From Batkoa obscura (Eukaryota > Entomophthoromycota > Entomophthoromycetes > Entomophthorales > Batkoaceae), in the NCBI GenBank assembly GCA_030770535.1, contig JASVEC010000017.1, positions 1,008,158 to 1,072,157 of the forward strand: a stretch of DNA of 64,000 bases, given 5' to 3'. Of this stretch, positions 36,535-48,093 are shown piece after piece. How positions within the stretch are numbered: position 1 is the first letter of the stretch; every line of letters starts with the position of its first letter. Under the pieces are notes generated by a model. That model saw only the letters and a list, made by a program, of their open reading frames with translations, was not told the DNA's origin and searched no databases. The translations under genes were made by a program, and so were the position numbers.

Positions 36535-36933
36535 TATGTAAATTTTTATTTTACTGAATAAAATACTATAGGTTTATATCTTTCAAGGGGAAGAAAATTA
36601 TTGATGTGATGACAAAGAAAACTATGTCAATATTTATTATTTTTTAGCTTTTTATTGATATTTTAACGAATTATATAATAAAAAACTTTAAAACTAGATA
36701 CTGATTATTTCACTTTCTAGTTATTTTGTTTATATCGTTGATATTGTAATTATTAAATTGCTATATGTAATAAATAAAACTAGTTCGTATTAAATACATT
36801 ATACAAAATTTTGATACTTAGATTTTTAAAATTTAATTAAACTTCGAAATATTTTAATCTAAATACATCCGATTTTATTATGAAACTTTTAAAATGCTAC
36901 ACATTTAATTTTTGATTTTTCTAAAAATGTAAT

Positions 36934-37031
36934 GGGGATATACTTTTTGTTTAAGAATTTTACCAACAACCTTTCCGCTCAAATAGCGCTTAAAAAATGG
37001 AAAAAATAATGAAGCTAAAAAAAACACCCCC
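36934..37031 (-). mobile_element. MITE copy 12, reverse
   Basis: GGGGATATAC...ACACCCCC. The 3' flank is ATAT and the 5' flank TAAT, so the duplication is not kept. Confidence 0.8.
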
Positions 37032-37480
37032 ATATAGTAATCTTCTTTCCCTATATTTTCTTGCTTTTTAACCTTTTCCTTCCATCTCAACTTTCAATCA
37101 ATTATCTCCATAAAAACATGGTAAACGTGATTTTTATGGCATTTTTTAAGTAGCTACTATTACAAAACTAAAAATACTAAAGCATAGAAATAAGTATTTT
37201 TAATTCTATGACTATTAAAATTATTAATATGTTTTGTTTTTTTACTTTTAATATAAAAAATAATTTTTTTTAGTATTTTAATTTTTAAGAGTGTTTCTAA
37301 GCAACACTAGGTCTAATAAATTTATAGTGGAAAAACCCACTCAAAATTAAAAATATAATAACTCTTTGGCTTTATTGACATAAGTTTCTATATTTTATTT
37401 TCATTTTCATTAATGAAATATTCAGGGATAGTGCCTTTTTAAAAGTGTAAAAAAATGAGTTGAAATTCTAACAACAATAT

Positions 37481-38665
37481 GGATGTTCAAATTAGTTTCA
37501 TTTTTTTATCCAATTTTTAAATATTTTATGTTTTGTGAAAGTTGGTACTCGTGGCTGAGTTAAAAGCAGTTCTTGGCTGATTAATTTGCCTTGAGTCGAA
37601 CGGTCTTAGCTTATATAACTAAGATGGACTTAAATGAATAAGAATAATACATAATAAGCTACGAACTATGTAAGACAAATAGAATAGACAATACTACTGT
37701 AAAATCTACGTAAGATATTGTCAGAAAGACCTAGTGGCTTTATTAATAGTACGATATCAGGGAGTAATTCAATTGAAAAGCCTCAAGTTATCATGTTAAA
37801 GAATCTCTTTTATACTCTTTGCAATGTGAAGTTAGAAATTCTCACAGCAAATTAAAACAAGGAACTCTGGATTGATTATACCACATGGTTTGCGGCTAAA
37901 TTGATTACAAGGCTACCACTAACTTTGTAAACAAGTTAAATGATTATTATGTTATAATTGATCCGAGAGCTGATAAACCAATATTTCACAGTTTCAAAAA
38001 CTTTGCTTAAAATTCTGTAAAAAATAAATTCTTTATTAAAAACCAAAAGTACCTAACACAGTTTTAACTTATTTTATTATAATTTATGTTGTAAGTTGGC
38101 AGAATTTTTATTAAATTTAATAGAAGTTCCTGTATTAGCAAAGCTTTTACTAATATAGCATATATATTGATATTAATCAAAGTTAGATTATGTAAATAAA
38201 TACATATTCCTATAAAACTTCATTGAAAAACAATTATTATTGGCTACTTTATAGCCAACATTGCAGATTTGCTATCAAATAAATAAATAATTTAATGTTA
38301 TAATTACATTATTAGTATATTACTAAGTCAATAAATAGTATAGGGGAGAGTGTTTAGCCTCAAAACTATAATTAACCATCTTTATATAGTACAAGTAATA
38401 TAAGAATAGTTTTTATTTTAATAAAAAATAAAGTCAAATAACTATATATTTATATATTATATATCTATTAAACGTTAAATAAAAATAGTATAAAGCATAT
38501 AATTAAAAAAATAAAACAATTAGAATAAGCCTTTCAAGTTGAATTTTTTAATTTAATTTTAAGCTTTTTAAATTTAGCTAATCATACATTAAAGACTTAC
38601 AAATTTAAAGACTTAAAATTTGGATTAATTTCTAGTTAAATTCTGAAACCAATTCGAACATCCCC
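37481..38665 (-). mobile_element. Internally deleted copy of the ATWW-target transposon
   Basis: The left end matches the right end of the full element at 44312-47172 (TTTCATTTTTTTATCCAATTTTTAAATATTT). The right end matches its left end (reverse complement GGTTTCAGAATTTAACTAGA). ATAT flanks both sides. The transposase region is missing: the two arms meet near 38410-38425 at a shared TTTTTA-rich word. A candidate solo LTR (37534-37990) is nested in it. It is a non-autonomous derivative of the same family. Confidence 0.85.
37534..37990 (+). mobile_element. Candidate solo LTR, copy b, nested in transposon
   Basis: TGTGAAA...TTTCACA ends with GTTT duplicated on both sides. Removing the repeat and one GTTT restores the sequence of the related transposon arm at 43.2 kb, so the insertion boundaries are exact. 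Confidence 0.75.
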
Positions 38666-39108
38666 ATATCTTAATAACATTAGTTAAAAAGTAGCATTAT
38701 AAATATTTATCATATACTTATATCTATTGTCCTGATCATTTCTTTTATAATTTTTTTATAAGTAATTTTATTTGTAGCGTTGTACAACAACCCTTTCAAT
38801 TTTTAGAGGCAATAACTTTAATATGTTATAATGTATAAATAAATTCAAATTATGAAAAGAATACATGTCTCATATATATTAGTTTAAACTATTTCATCAA
38901 TTTATTTTAACTTTTTTCTTTTAGTTCTAGCTATTTTAAAAAATTCCATAAAACTCCCGTCAAGTCTGTGAAATATGTGGAAGTTTTCGACTCCAAAATT
39001 ATAAAAAATAGTAAAAATTTAATCATTGAATTATATCAAAAAGTAAAAAGTAATTAATAACTAGTCTAAATGTAAATGGCTTGAATTATTGAAAACTAAA
39101 TGGTATTA
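38666..39108. other. A+T-rich spacer
   Basis: Nothing recognised; 3' flank of the following minus-strand gene. Confidence 0.4.
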
Positions 39109-39849
39109 TTAGTGATGGCTAATAAATAGATCCTTTGAGAAATGAGGGGTATAATTTGATGTATTGTTATTATATCCATCATTATTGTATTCATTACTAT
39201 TATATAAATAGGAGGAAGAAGAGCTGTTAATAATATTATTATGTTCTAAAGCTAAGGAGTCATAAACTAGAGAGTTATAGTAAATTATAAAATGAGAATT
39301 AAAACCATTGCCCAATTGCGTTTGAGAGTTGATTGGAAAAAAGAAATCATCTGGCACATTGCTCCTCACAATATTATTACATAGTAATTGTTGTTTATCA
39401 GCATTATTATCAGCTAAACTACGAGACTCATCGACTTGAAGATTCAAATTATGTTTTATAAAAAAATTATCTACCCATGAAGGTCCTGCTATTATGTTTT
39501 TCAAATCTAATTGTTTGATTAGTTGCTGTGCTTTCTCCAACACATCATGATAGTTTAAAACTGGCTTTGATTGTAATTTTTTAGCTTTACTATTTACTTG
39601 GGTGCACCATAAAAGCAAATGATTTTCTAACATGCTTTCTGCGTGTGAAAATTTACATTGTTTTTTTACTTCATAGGATTGAGTAATCTTATCCCTTTGA
39701 TTTATTATTTTACTTACGGTGCTTCTCCCGATTCCAAATATATCGGCTATCTTTTGATGAGAGAAACCTTGCTCTCTTATATGGATTATCTCCTTTTTAC
39801 GATCCAAACTTATATAGTTACGAACTCTTTTACTTGGTTTTAATGACAT
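39109..39849 (-). CDS. CENP-B-type HTH DNA-binding protein, family member 3
   Basis: 246 residues, ATG at 39849, intronless; TATATAAAGG lies about 55 nt upstream. HTH 1 at about 10-55 has KKEIIHIREQGFSHQKIADI and FGIGRSTVSKII. HTH 2 at about 70-135 has MLENHLLLWCT and SWVDNFFIKHNLNL. The family motif is IVRSNVPDDFFFP near 160-172. The C-terminal third is rich in Asn, Ser and Tyr and has no catalytic residues. The Ser-Lys-Ile-Ile variant of the recognition helix is shared with the decayed copy at 56057, marking a subgroup distinct from the Thr-Lys-Ile-Leu members. Confidence 0.85.
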   Translation of the reverse strand: MSLKPSKRVRNYISLDRKKEIIHIREQGFSHQKIADIFGIGRSTVSKIINQRDKITQSYEVKKQCKFSHAESMLENHLLLWCTQVNSKAKKLQSKPVLNYHDVLEKAQQLIKQLDLKNIIAGPSWVDNFFIKHNLNLQVDESRSLADNNADKQQLLCNNIVRSNVPDDFFFPINSQTQLGNGFNSHFIIYYNSLVYDSLALEHNNIINSSSSSYLYNSNEYNNDGYNNNTSNYTPHFSKDLFISHH

Positions 39850-42486
39850 TTGAAAGTACCTGTATATTTTTTTTAAAAGCTAAAACTTTTTTATCAACCT
39901 TTATATATTTGAAAACTCGAGGTTGTTCCAGGTTTATTATCAATCAAAATTTCCTATTTTTAACCAAATACCAAAAAGAGTAGATAATATTTTCGGGAAA
40001 TCCTAACGACAAAAAACACTGAAAAGGAGAAAACATAATGAATAATTATAATATTTAGAGTAACAAGTTATATAATTGTAAAGCCATGAAGGTATATAAA
40101 TTTATGATAATACAATTATATAACATTATCAGTTATAAAACAATACTCTAAAAAGTAAAAAATCGCATCTCAATTTCTAGTTCCACCAAATATTTAAGCT
40201 TTTGTTCAATTGGATCAAATGATGATTTATATTAATATTATGTAAAAACGATCAATTGTTCATAATAGTTTCATAATATTCATTTCTGCAAATCATATCC
40301 TGGTTACAATCACAATTTTTATTTGCTTTGCTTGAATGTTAAACTGTTTTGACCTTTACGCTTACAATTATACCTTAGATATCCAAACATTTATCTTTAT
40401 TTGATCCTTAACATAACAATAAATGACTTCTTGTTCTTCTTGTTAACTCACATATGTATATCTTGTGATTGTTTAATTTTTAGTTTATTTTTAAACTATA
40501 AGTCGTGTATAGCAATTTGTAAAAATTTCTGAAGCTAATTAATTAATTTAATACTTCATTAATTCTTAAAATCTCTACATATGATGATGTATTTTTTTGT
40601 TTAAGAATTTTACTAACAATCTTTCCACTCAAATAGCACTTAAAAAATGGAAAAAGTGATGAAGTAAAAAAAAACACACTCATATAGTAAAAAACGTTTT
40701 AATTCAGTTGAATTTACAAGTATTCTATTGCAAAATTAGCAGTATATTTAATCATTATTTTTTTTATTGTATCTCAAAAATAAAATCATCTATGAGCTAA
40801 AAAGATATCAATAAAGCTGTATCAATTTATCAATTGTTTTATTTTATTTGAGGAATAAAATTTTGAAGTAACCTTTTTATCCAAGTTTAGTATGTTTGGA
40901 TTAATCAGTTTGGTAATTCATTTTTTGACTAAACTATTGAAATTTAGAAGAACATATTATATTCATACATTAAGAATACAAAAAATCGTTAATCAAAGGC
41001 AAAAGGTATAGAGATTTTGGGTTATTAATGAAGGATTTATTTTTGACTCATTAAAAATTTGACTATCTGCTTTTTAATTTCATTGTAAAGCTTAAAATAG
41101 AATTTTTGGACCCAAAATTGGACTTTCTTCTATTTTGGAAATAATGCGCAAAGCACGTGTATAGTAAATTTGGTAAATGATTAATTTTAAATTCCTTATT
41201 CTGTATTTAAATTTATTGAGTAAGGGAAAGCATAATAAGTTTGTAACCTATTATTATACTAATATTAGATGAGATGATAATAGTTGTTGATCTAATAAAT
41301 GATAATTTTTTTAAAGCTATAATACATTAAGATAAACTATATGGGTACAATATTAAATCGATATTAAAAAACATAATTCATAATTCTAACAAACGAGCAA
41401 AATTATGTTTCGTTAAAGACACTTGTTCATTTATTTTACTCATTAAAGTTACAATTGAAATTTGATAAGCTATAAATAACTCAAATCAATTATTATATAT
41501 TAGCATAGGTTTTATTATGACAACTTTATTTAAGTTAAAATCAGTAGGAATTGAATCAAAATTAATAATAACTAGAACTCATAAATCAGCATTGAAATCC
41601 TAAATATTACAAAACTTTAAGTTGAGATACAACTTTTGAATATAGTAGTATGGTAAAATGCAGATTAAAAATGTAAAATAAAAGCAATTTAAAGTTAAGA
41701 ATTGGAATTTTATAATATTTAACAAAAATAAAAAGTTACCCAGATTACAGAATAAAAATAAAAGTAGTGTGATAGCTAAGGTTATCAAATAAGGTTATCA
41801 TTTATCATAATAGATAGTGGTATCTGTTTTTATAACATCCGACTAAATAACGACAGAAAATGGGGTTTTTAGTCAAAGAGCTTTTAATTATATCTTAAGC
41901 CATTTTAATCTTAGCCTATATTTGGATTAGTATATAAATCCCAAATAACCTATAAATCAGTTTATTGCAACATAAGATTTCCAAGTCATATTTGATTAGT
42001 TTTTTGACAATATTTTTATCAACTTAAATAGCATCTCCTTGTTTTAGTGAACTGGAAAAAGGGTTTCTTAAATATTAAAAAAAACCTAAATAAGTAGTAA
42101 TTTTTAATAAAAGTCTGTAGTTAATTTTTTTTAACAGATATAAAAAATCCGCATTTAGATTTACTTATCTTTGTTATAGAAAATATGTACAAAACGTTAA
42201 ATATATGTGAAATTATTAGTAGGCTATGAAAAAAGTCAAAAAGTTTAAAAATTAAATAGTTTTAATTAAAAAAGTATGTAGTTTTTTTATACAAATTTTA
42301 TATATGAATGTGGAAAAGTGCTTAAAAAGTTTAAGTTAATTAAATTAACTATTTTTGAGATATAAAAGTAGTTGTATAACAAAGTCTTATAAAAATGGTA
42401 ATAATATTAAAAACTTTCACTCTATGTATTTTTAATGCTTTAAAAATAATCACAAAACAAGTATAAAATTTAATATTTAAAGCCTG
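39850..42486. other. A+T-rich spacer with one MITE
   Basis: One MITE at 40583; no gene seen. A vague MITE-like stretch near 42000-42060 was not strong enough to call. Confidence 0.4.
40583..40681 (-). mobile_element. MITE copy 13, reverse
   Basis: GATGATGT...ACACACTC with perfect ATAT duplication. Confidence 0.82.
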
Positions 42487-42950
42487 TGTGAAATATTAGT
42501 TTATTAGCTCTCGGATTGATTATAACACAACAATCACTTAAGTTGCTATGTTCTCAAGTTCAAACACAATCAATTCAGAGTCCCTTATTTTGATTTGCTG
42601 CGAGAATTTCTAACTTCATATTGCAAAGAATATTATCCTCTTGTTCTGATATCCATACTTGTTGGAGTATAAAAGAGATTCTTCAATATGATAACTCGAG
42701 GCTTTTTAATTGGATTACTCCCTGATAACGTATCATTAATAAAGTCATTAAGTCTTTCTGACAACATCTTACATAGATTTTACAGTAGTATCTTCTATTA
42801 TATTTGTTTTACATAATTCGTAACTTATTACATACTATTTCTATTAAGTTAAATCTATCTTAGTTACATAAACTAAGACCGTTCGACTCAAGGCAAGTTG
42901 ATTAAGCAAGAGTAGCTTTTAACTCCGACCACTGAGTATCAACTTTCACA
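42487..42950 (-). mobile_element. Candidate solo LTR, copy c
   Basis: 464 bp, closely similar to the copy at 17890-18351 over its full length, with the same ends. No clear target duplication remains. Confidence 0.65.
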
Positions 42951-43069
42951 ATGCTATTTATATAGATTAATTTAAATAAAAAAGTTCTAATGTCAACTTA
43001 AACTTTTAGCATTTTTAAATAGTTTAATACAATAATGCAAACTATAAAAGCTAATTTTATAATCTATAT

Positions 43070-43166
43070 GGGGGTGTTTTTTTTGGCTTCATTATTTTTT
43101 CCATTTTTTAGCGCTATTTGAGCGGAAAGATTGTTAGTAAAATTCTTAAACAAAAAAAAAATCTCC
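43070..43166 (+). mobile_element. MITE copy 14, abutting the large transposon
   Basis: GGGGGTGT...ATCTCC. Its right-hand ATAT (43167-43170) is at the same time the left-hand ATAT of the transposon arm that starts at 43171, so one insertion used the duplicated target of the other. Confidence 0.88.
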
Positions 43167-43170
43167 ATAT

Positions 43171-44307
43171 GGGGGTGTCCGAATTGGTTTCATTTTTTTA
43201 TCCAATTTTTAAATATTTATATTTTGAAAACTTTGCTTAAAATTATATAAAAATAAATTCTTTATTAAAAGTCAAAAGTACCCGATACAATTTTAAATTA
43301 TTTTATTATAATTTATATTGTAAGTTAGCGGAATTTCTATCAAATTTAATATAAATCCCTGAATTAGCAAGGCTTTTATCAATATAGCCTATATAGTGAT
43401 AGTAATTAAAGTTGTAATATGTAATATGTAAATAAATATATACTTTTATATAACTTTATTAAGAAATATTTATTATTAACTGCTTTATAGCCAACACTGC
43501 ATATTTACTATCAAATAAACAAATAAACAATTTTAATGTTATAATTGCATTATCAATATATCGCTAAGTTAATAAATAGCTGCATGGGAAGGAGTGGTTA
43601 GCCCCAAAACTATAATTAACCATCCCTATGTAATACAAGCAGTATAATAATAGTTTTTACTTATTATTGCAACTACTTGCTCTTTAACTATTTATTAACT
43701 TAGCTATTATTAATCTAAGTAATATCAACATTTAATAATTGATTTCTATCATCTAATAAACTACTTACTTGCTTACTAAATATCGAAACTTTTAAATTTT
43801 CAGTTATTTTTGTAAGATAAGCTGGGGTTGATCTTTTAATTTTTCTATCCTCTGTAGGCTTTATAACTTTAATTGTAATTATATCGCTTTTTTTTGATCT
43901 ATCAAATACTGGATAACATTGTAGTTTATTACCACGTTTAATAAAATGTAAATACTTTTTAATACCTTTTATTTTTATTATTTTTTTTATATCTTTGTTT
44001 CTTTCATACTTTTTAAAAATTATATTTATTTGCCCATTATTGACAGTTGAGTTATTAACTCTGCTATGTTCACAGATAAAAATCTCAAATTTTGAAATTA
44101 ATTGATCAATATCTTCTATTTTACCTAATGCTTCAAAACTATTTTTCCACTTTGAAAGATTTCCAAAATGTCCATCAACTATACTTTTTCCATGATGCTC
44201 AGCAAAAAAATTAAGATCAATATTTAAACTACTATTTATTTTATAAATTTCTTCAAATACATAATGTAAAAACTCTTGAGATTTAAAATGATATCATGTA
44301 TCTGCCC
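43171..44307 (-). mobile_element. Inverted partial copy of the transposon 3' arm
   Basis: Near-perfect reverse complement of 46036-47172: it contains the end of the transposase gene, the 3' flank and one terminal repeat. The inner boundary falls at an internal ATATGGGC word that looks like the true end ATATGGGGG. It carries the same TGA codon as the neighbouring large copy, so the two have one recent origin. Together they make a 1.1-kb-arm inverted repeat about 1.7 kb apart. Confidence 0.9.
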
Positions 44308-44473
44308 ATATGGGGGTGTCCGAATTGGTTTCAGAGTTTAACTAGAAATTAATCCAAATTTTAAGTTTTTAAATTTGTAAGTCTTTAATGTATGATCAGC
44401 TAAATTTAAAAAGCTTAAAACTAAATATAAAAATTTAACTTAAAGACTTATTTTATTTATTTGATTATATGTT

Positions 44474-44833
44474 TGTGAAAGTTAGTACTCAATAATTGGA
44501 GTTAGAGGCAGTTCTAGCTTAGTTAACTGGCCGTAAGTCAAAAGGCCTTAGTTTATGTAGCTAAGATAGACTTAAATCAATAGGAGTAATACGCAATAAG
44601 CTACGAACTATGTAAAATAAATAGAATACAGGATACTACTGTAAAATCTACATAATATATTGTCAGAAAGATTTAGTGGCTTTATTAAAAGTAAAATATT
44701 AGGGAACAATTCAATTAAAAAGCCCTGAGCTATTATATTGAAGGATCTATTTTATACTCAGCTAGTTTTGTAAACAAGTTGAGTGATTATTATGCGATAA
44801 CCAATCATAGAGCTGATGAAACGATATTTCACA
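44474..44833 (+). mobile_element. Candidate solo LTR, copy d, shorter, nested in transposon
   Basis: Same TGTGAAA/TTTCACA ends and matching sequence along most of its length. It lies in the 5' untranslated part of the transposon, about 90 bp before the transposase ATG. The target duplication is no longer exact. Confidence 0.65.
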
Positions 44834-44924
44834 GTGTTTTGTATTTTTTATTAAATATTCAATAGCTATATAATATATAATTATATAGTTATTTGACTTT
44901 ATTTTTTATTAAAATAAAAACAAA

Positions 44925-46628
44925 ATGCAAGCTTTTATAACTAAACTTCGAAATGGAGTTTCTGAAAACTTTAATACGGTAGGGAGAAGCACATTATATG
45001 AACATTGTAATTCATTTACATCAATTTTAGCAACTATTCACAATAGCCCAAACTTTATGGAATTTTATAATAAAACAAAAAAAAGAAAAGAAATATTATT
45101 AAATTTTACTATTAATAATAACAAACTTAATCGAGCAATGTATAAAATTAGTGCTTTAAAGGAAACAGGGAATAAAAATCAACAAGTAGCATTATTATCG
45201 ACTATAGCTTCAGTATATTCTTTTGATGAATGTAAAAGTTTTGGATTTAATATAAGTAAAAATCAATATGATTATTCAAAAATAATTATTAATAATAAAA
45301 TACCAACGTTAAGATCTACTATCAAAAATACAAAAAAAATTAAAGATGAGCAAATCGAGATTATTATACAATATTTACTTGATAATTCAACTATTTCATC
45401 AAGATTTAGTAAAAAAAATAATGATAAATATTCGTCAGATAATATATATATATTAAATAAAAGTAGAAGAATGATATACAGTAAGTATTTTAATGATTTA
45501 AAAGATAAAGCAGTAGCTAGGTCAACAATTTTCAAATATATACCAAATAATTTTAAAGATCCAGCAAGAAAAACAGATTTATGTAATATATGTGCCCAGT
45601 ATACAGTTAGAAAAAAGTTATTTGAAAATAAAATAAATACAGCGACAGAAAATAAAGCAGAGATACAGGAATCTTTTAATAAAGAAAAAAGGATATATAA
45701 ATTACATGAATTTTGTGTTGATACTCAAAAAAACATATTTAATGAAACTATTGAAAAACTAAATAATAAAAGTTGTATAATAATTCTAGACTTTAAACAA
45801 AATATGGAAATAGGAACAAGGCTGGATCCAATAAATTTAGATCATTATAATAAACAAGCTATATCAGTATTAGGGTTTAGCGTTTTGTATTTAAAAAACG
45901 ATAAAACAATAGGCAAAGTTTATTTTGATTATTTGTTTGAAATATTAAATCATGATTCAGCATATGCAGGAGACTGTTTAATTAATTTAATATCTAAAGA
46001 GCCTTTGTTTAAAAAGTTTACAAAAATTAATATATGGGCAGATACATGATATCATTTTAAATCTCAAGAGTTTTTACATTATGTATTTGAAGAAATTTAT
46101 AAAATAAATAGTAGTTTAAATATTGATCTTAATTTTTTTGCTGAGCATCATGGAAAAAGTATAGTTGATGGACATTTTGGAAATCTTTCAAAGTGGAAAA
46201 ATAGTTTTGAAGCATTAGGTAAAATAGAAGATATTGATCAATTAATTTCAAAATTTGAGATTTTTATCTGTGAACATAGCAGAGTTAATAACTCAACTGT
46301 CAATAATGGGCAAATAAATATAATTTTTAAAAAGTATGAAAGAAACAAAGATATAAAAAAAATAATAAAAATAAAAGGTATTAAAAAGTATTTACATTTT
46401 ATTAAACGTGGTAATAAACTACAATGTTATCCAGTATTTGATAGATCAAAAAAAAGCGATATAATTACAATTAAAGTTATAAAGCCTACAGAGGATAGAA
46501 AAATTAAAAGATCAACCCCAGCTTATCTTACAAAAATAACTGAAAATTTAAAAGTTTCGATATTTAGTAAGCAAGTAAGTAGTTTATTAGATGATAGAAA
46601 TCAATTATTAAATGTTGATATTACTTAG
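44925..46628 (+). pseudogene. Transposase of the ATWW-target element, one in-frame TGA
   Basis: The frame from ATG 44925 has 374 codons, then TGA at 46047-46049, then 192 more open codons to TAG at 46628. Features: a CxxC pair (DLCNIC) near 222, Asp289 in ILDFKQN, Asp373 in IWAD, then HFKSQEFLHY and Glu407 in AEHHGKS followed by DGHF. Asp289, Asp373 and Glu407 are candidate catalytic DDE residues, with 33 residues between the last two. The TGA follows WAD-T and precedes YHF, where related sequences would suggest Gly (GGA to TGA), so it looks like a single nonsense change. The C-terminus is Lys-rich. Family unknown to me; it is expected to cut and paste DNA at ATWW sites. Confidence 0.8.
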
Positions 46629-47172
46629 ATTAATAATAGCTAAGTTAATAAATAGTTAAAGAGCAAGTAGTTGCAATAATAAGTAAAAACTATTATTATA
46701 CTGCTTGTATTACATAGGGATGGTTAATTATAGTTTTGGGGCTAACCACTCCTTCCCATGCAGCTATTTATTAACTTAGCGATATATTGATAATGCAATT
46801 ATAACATTAAAATTGTTTATTTGTTTATTTGATAGTAAATATGCAGTGTTGGCTATAAAGCAGTTAATAATAAATATTTCTTAATAAAGTTATATAAAAG
46901 TATATATTTATTTACATATTACATATTACAACTTTAATTACTATCACTATATAGGCTATATTGATAAAAGCCTTGCTAATTCAGGGATTTATATTAAATT
47001 TGATAGAAATTCCGCTAACTTACAATATAAATTATAATAAAATAATTTAAAACTGTATCGGGTACTTTTGACTTTTAATAAAGAATTTATTTTTATATAA
47101 TTTTAAGCAAAGTTTTCAAAATATAAATATTTAAAAATTGGATAAAAAAATGAAACCAATTCGGACACCCCC

Positions 47173-48093
47173 ATATATAAAAATGGCCATACTTTCAAAT
47201 GTATTTTTTCATTTATTTAATTGGCTTTTTTTTTACAGTTTTAGTTTTTCCTTAAATTTTCTGACCTCTCCTTGTATTATACCAACTTAAATATCTTAAA
47301 CTGGTTCGAAAGTTCAATGTTCCTTAAAGCAAAGTTGTAAGAGATATTTTAAATAGGCATGGAATCAAATGGTATATATAAATAAAATAGTGTAAAAAAT
47401 ATGAGGATGTGTTTTTTTGTTTAAGAATTTTACTGACAATCTTTCTGCTTAAATAGCACTTAAAAAGTGGAAAAAGTGATGAAATCAAAAAAACATCCTC
47501 ATAGTCATTTAAGTTACCTTAAACTAATTTGAACTAGTATTATTTTCCTTAGTGATATTTAATTAAAAACTACTATTAAATTATAAAAGCAAAGTGTGGA
47601 TCTGGTTTATTAAGGATATATTTGACTATTGATATTTTTCAAGGCTCTGATCTCTAATTTTGAAAATAATAAGAGGCTCAGATTAGTAGCATTTATAAGT
47701 TTTATTAACGATAAGCACCTTTACCAGTAAATCAATTTAAAAGGCCAGTTACCACTATTAACGTTTAGCTAAAAGTGAAATAGAGATAGGGCGACTTATT
47801 GAGCTCATAATTTGATAGCTTCTAGTATCAATGTCAAGCCTTCAAAAAGTTCCCTTTGTAAAATTTTAATCGGGAGAATAATGGTAATTATATATTTTAG
47901 AAATTCTTGAAAAAAGTCAAAACTCCATTATGATTATATGTATATCACTTTTAAATAGTAATTCCATAATCTGAAATACGATTTATTTGTAGAGCTTATA
48001 TTTTACAGTGTGAGTTTAATCTATATGTAAAGTTTAATTGTTATAATCAAGAATTAAAATTCCAATGGAGCGATAATATTGATATGGATATGA
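47173..48093. other. Spacer with one MITE
   Basis: One MITE at 47403; otherwise A+T-rich 3' flank of the gene that follows. Confidence 0.4.
47403..47500 (-). mobile_element. MITE copy 15, reverse
   Basis: GAGGATGT...ACATCCTC with ATAT and ATAG flanks. Confidence 0.8.

Larger units (their letters stand above)
35610..37480. other. Spacer with MITEs and a decayed gene
   Basis: It contains a short palindrome at about 35819-35849 (GGAAATACAAA / TTTGTATTTCC), possibly a terminator-like hairpin 210 bp past the gene. It also holds a diverged MITE at 35989, a coding relic at 36187-36534 and a MITE at 36934. Confidence 0.45.
44312..47172 (+). mobile_element. Full-length DNA transposon, ATWW target site, GGGGGTGT ends
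   Basis: Terminal inverted repeats of about 23 bp (GGGGGTGTCCGAATTGGTTTCA) are flanked by ATAT at 44308-44311 and 47173-47176. It is 2.86 kb, of which about 360 bp is a nested LTR-like repeat at 44474-44833, leaving about 2.5 kb of native element. One gene (44925-46628) fills the centre. The 4-bp duplication and the protein do not fit Tc1/mariner (TA) or hAT (8 bp). I do not assign a superfamily. Related copies: 37481-38665, 43171-44307 and the short MITEs. Confidence 0.88.

Noticed and set aside
42000-42060. Possible degenerate MITE
   Set aside because: Only CTTAAATAGC and TGGAAAAAG words match; ends and target duplication are missing.
44978-45005. GRST string in the transposase N-terminus like the HTH family's GRSTVTK
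   Set aside because: Four residues only and no surrounding HTH pattern comparable to the CENP-B-type family; most likely coincidence.
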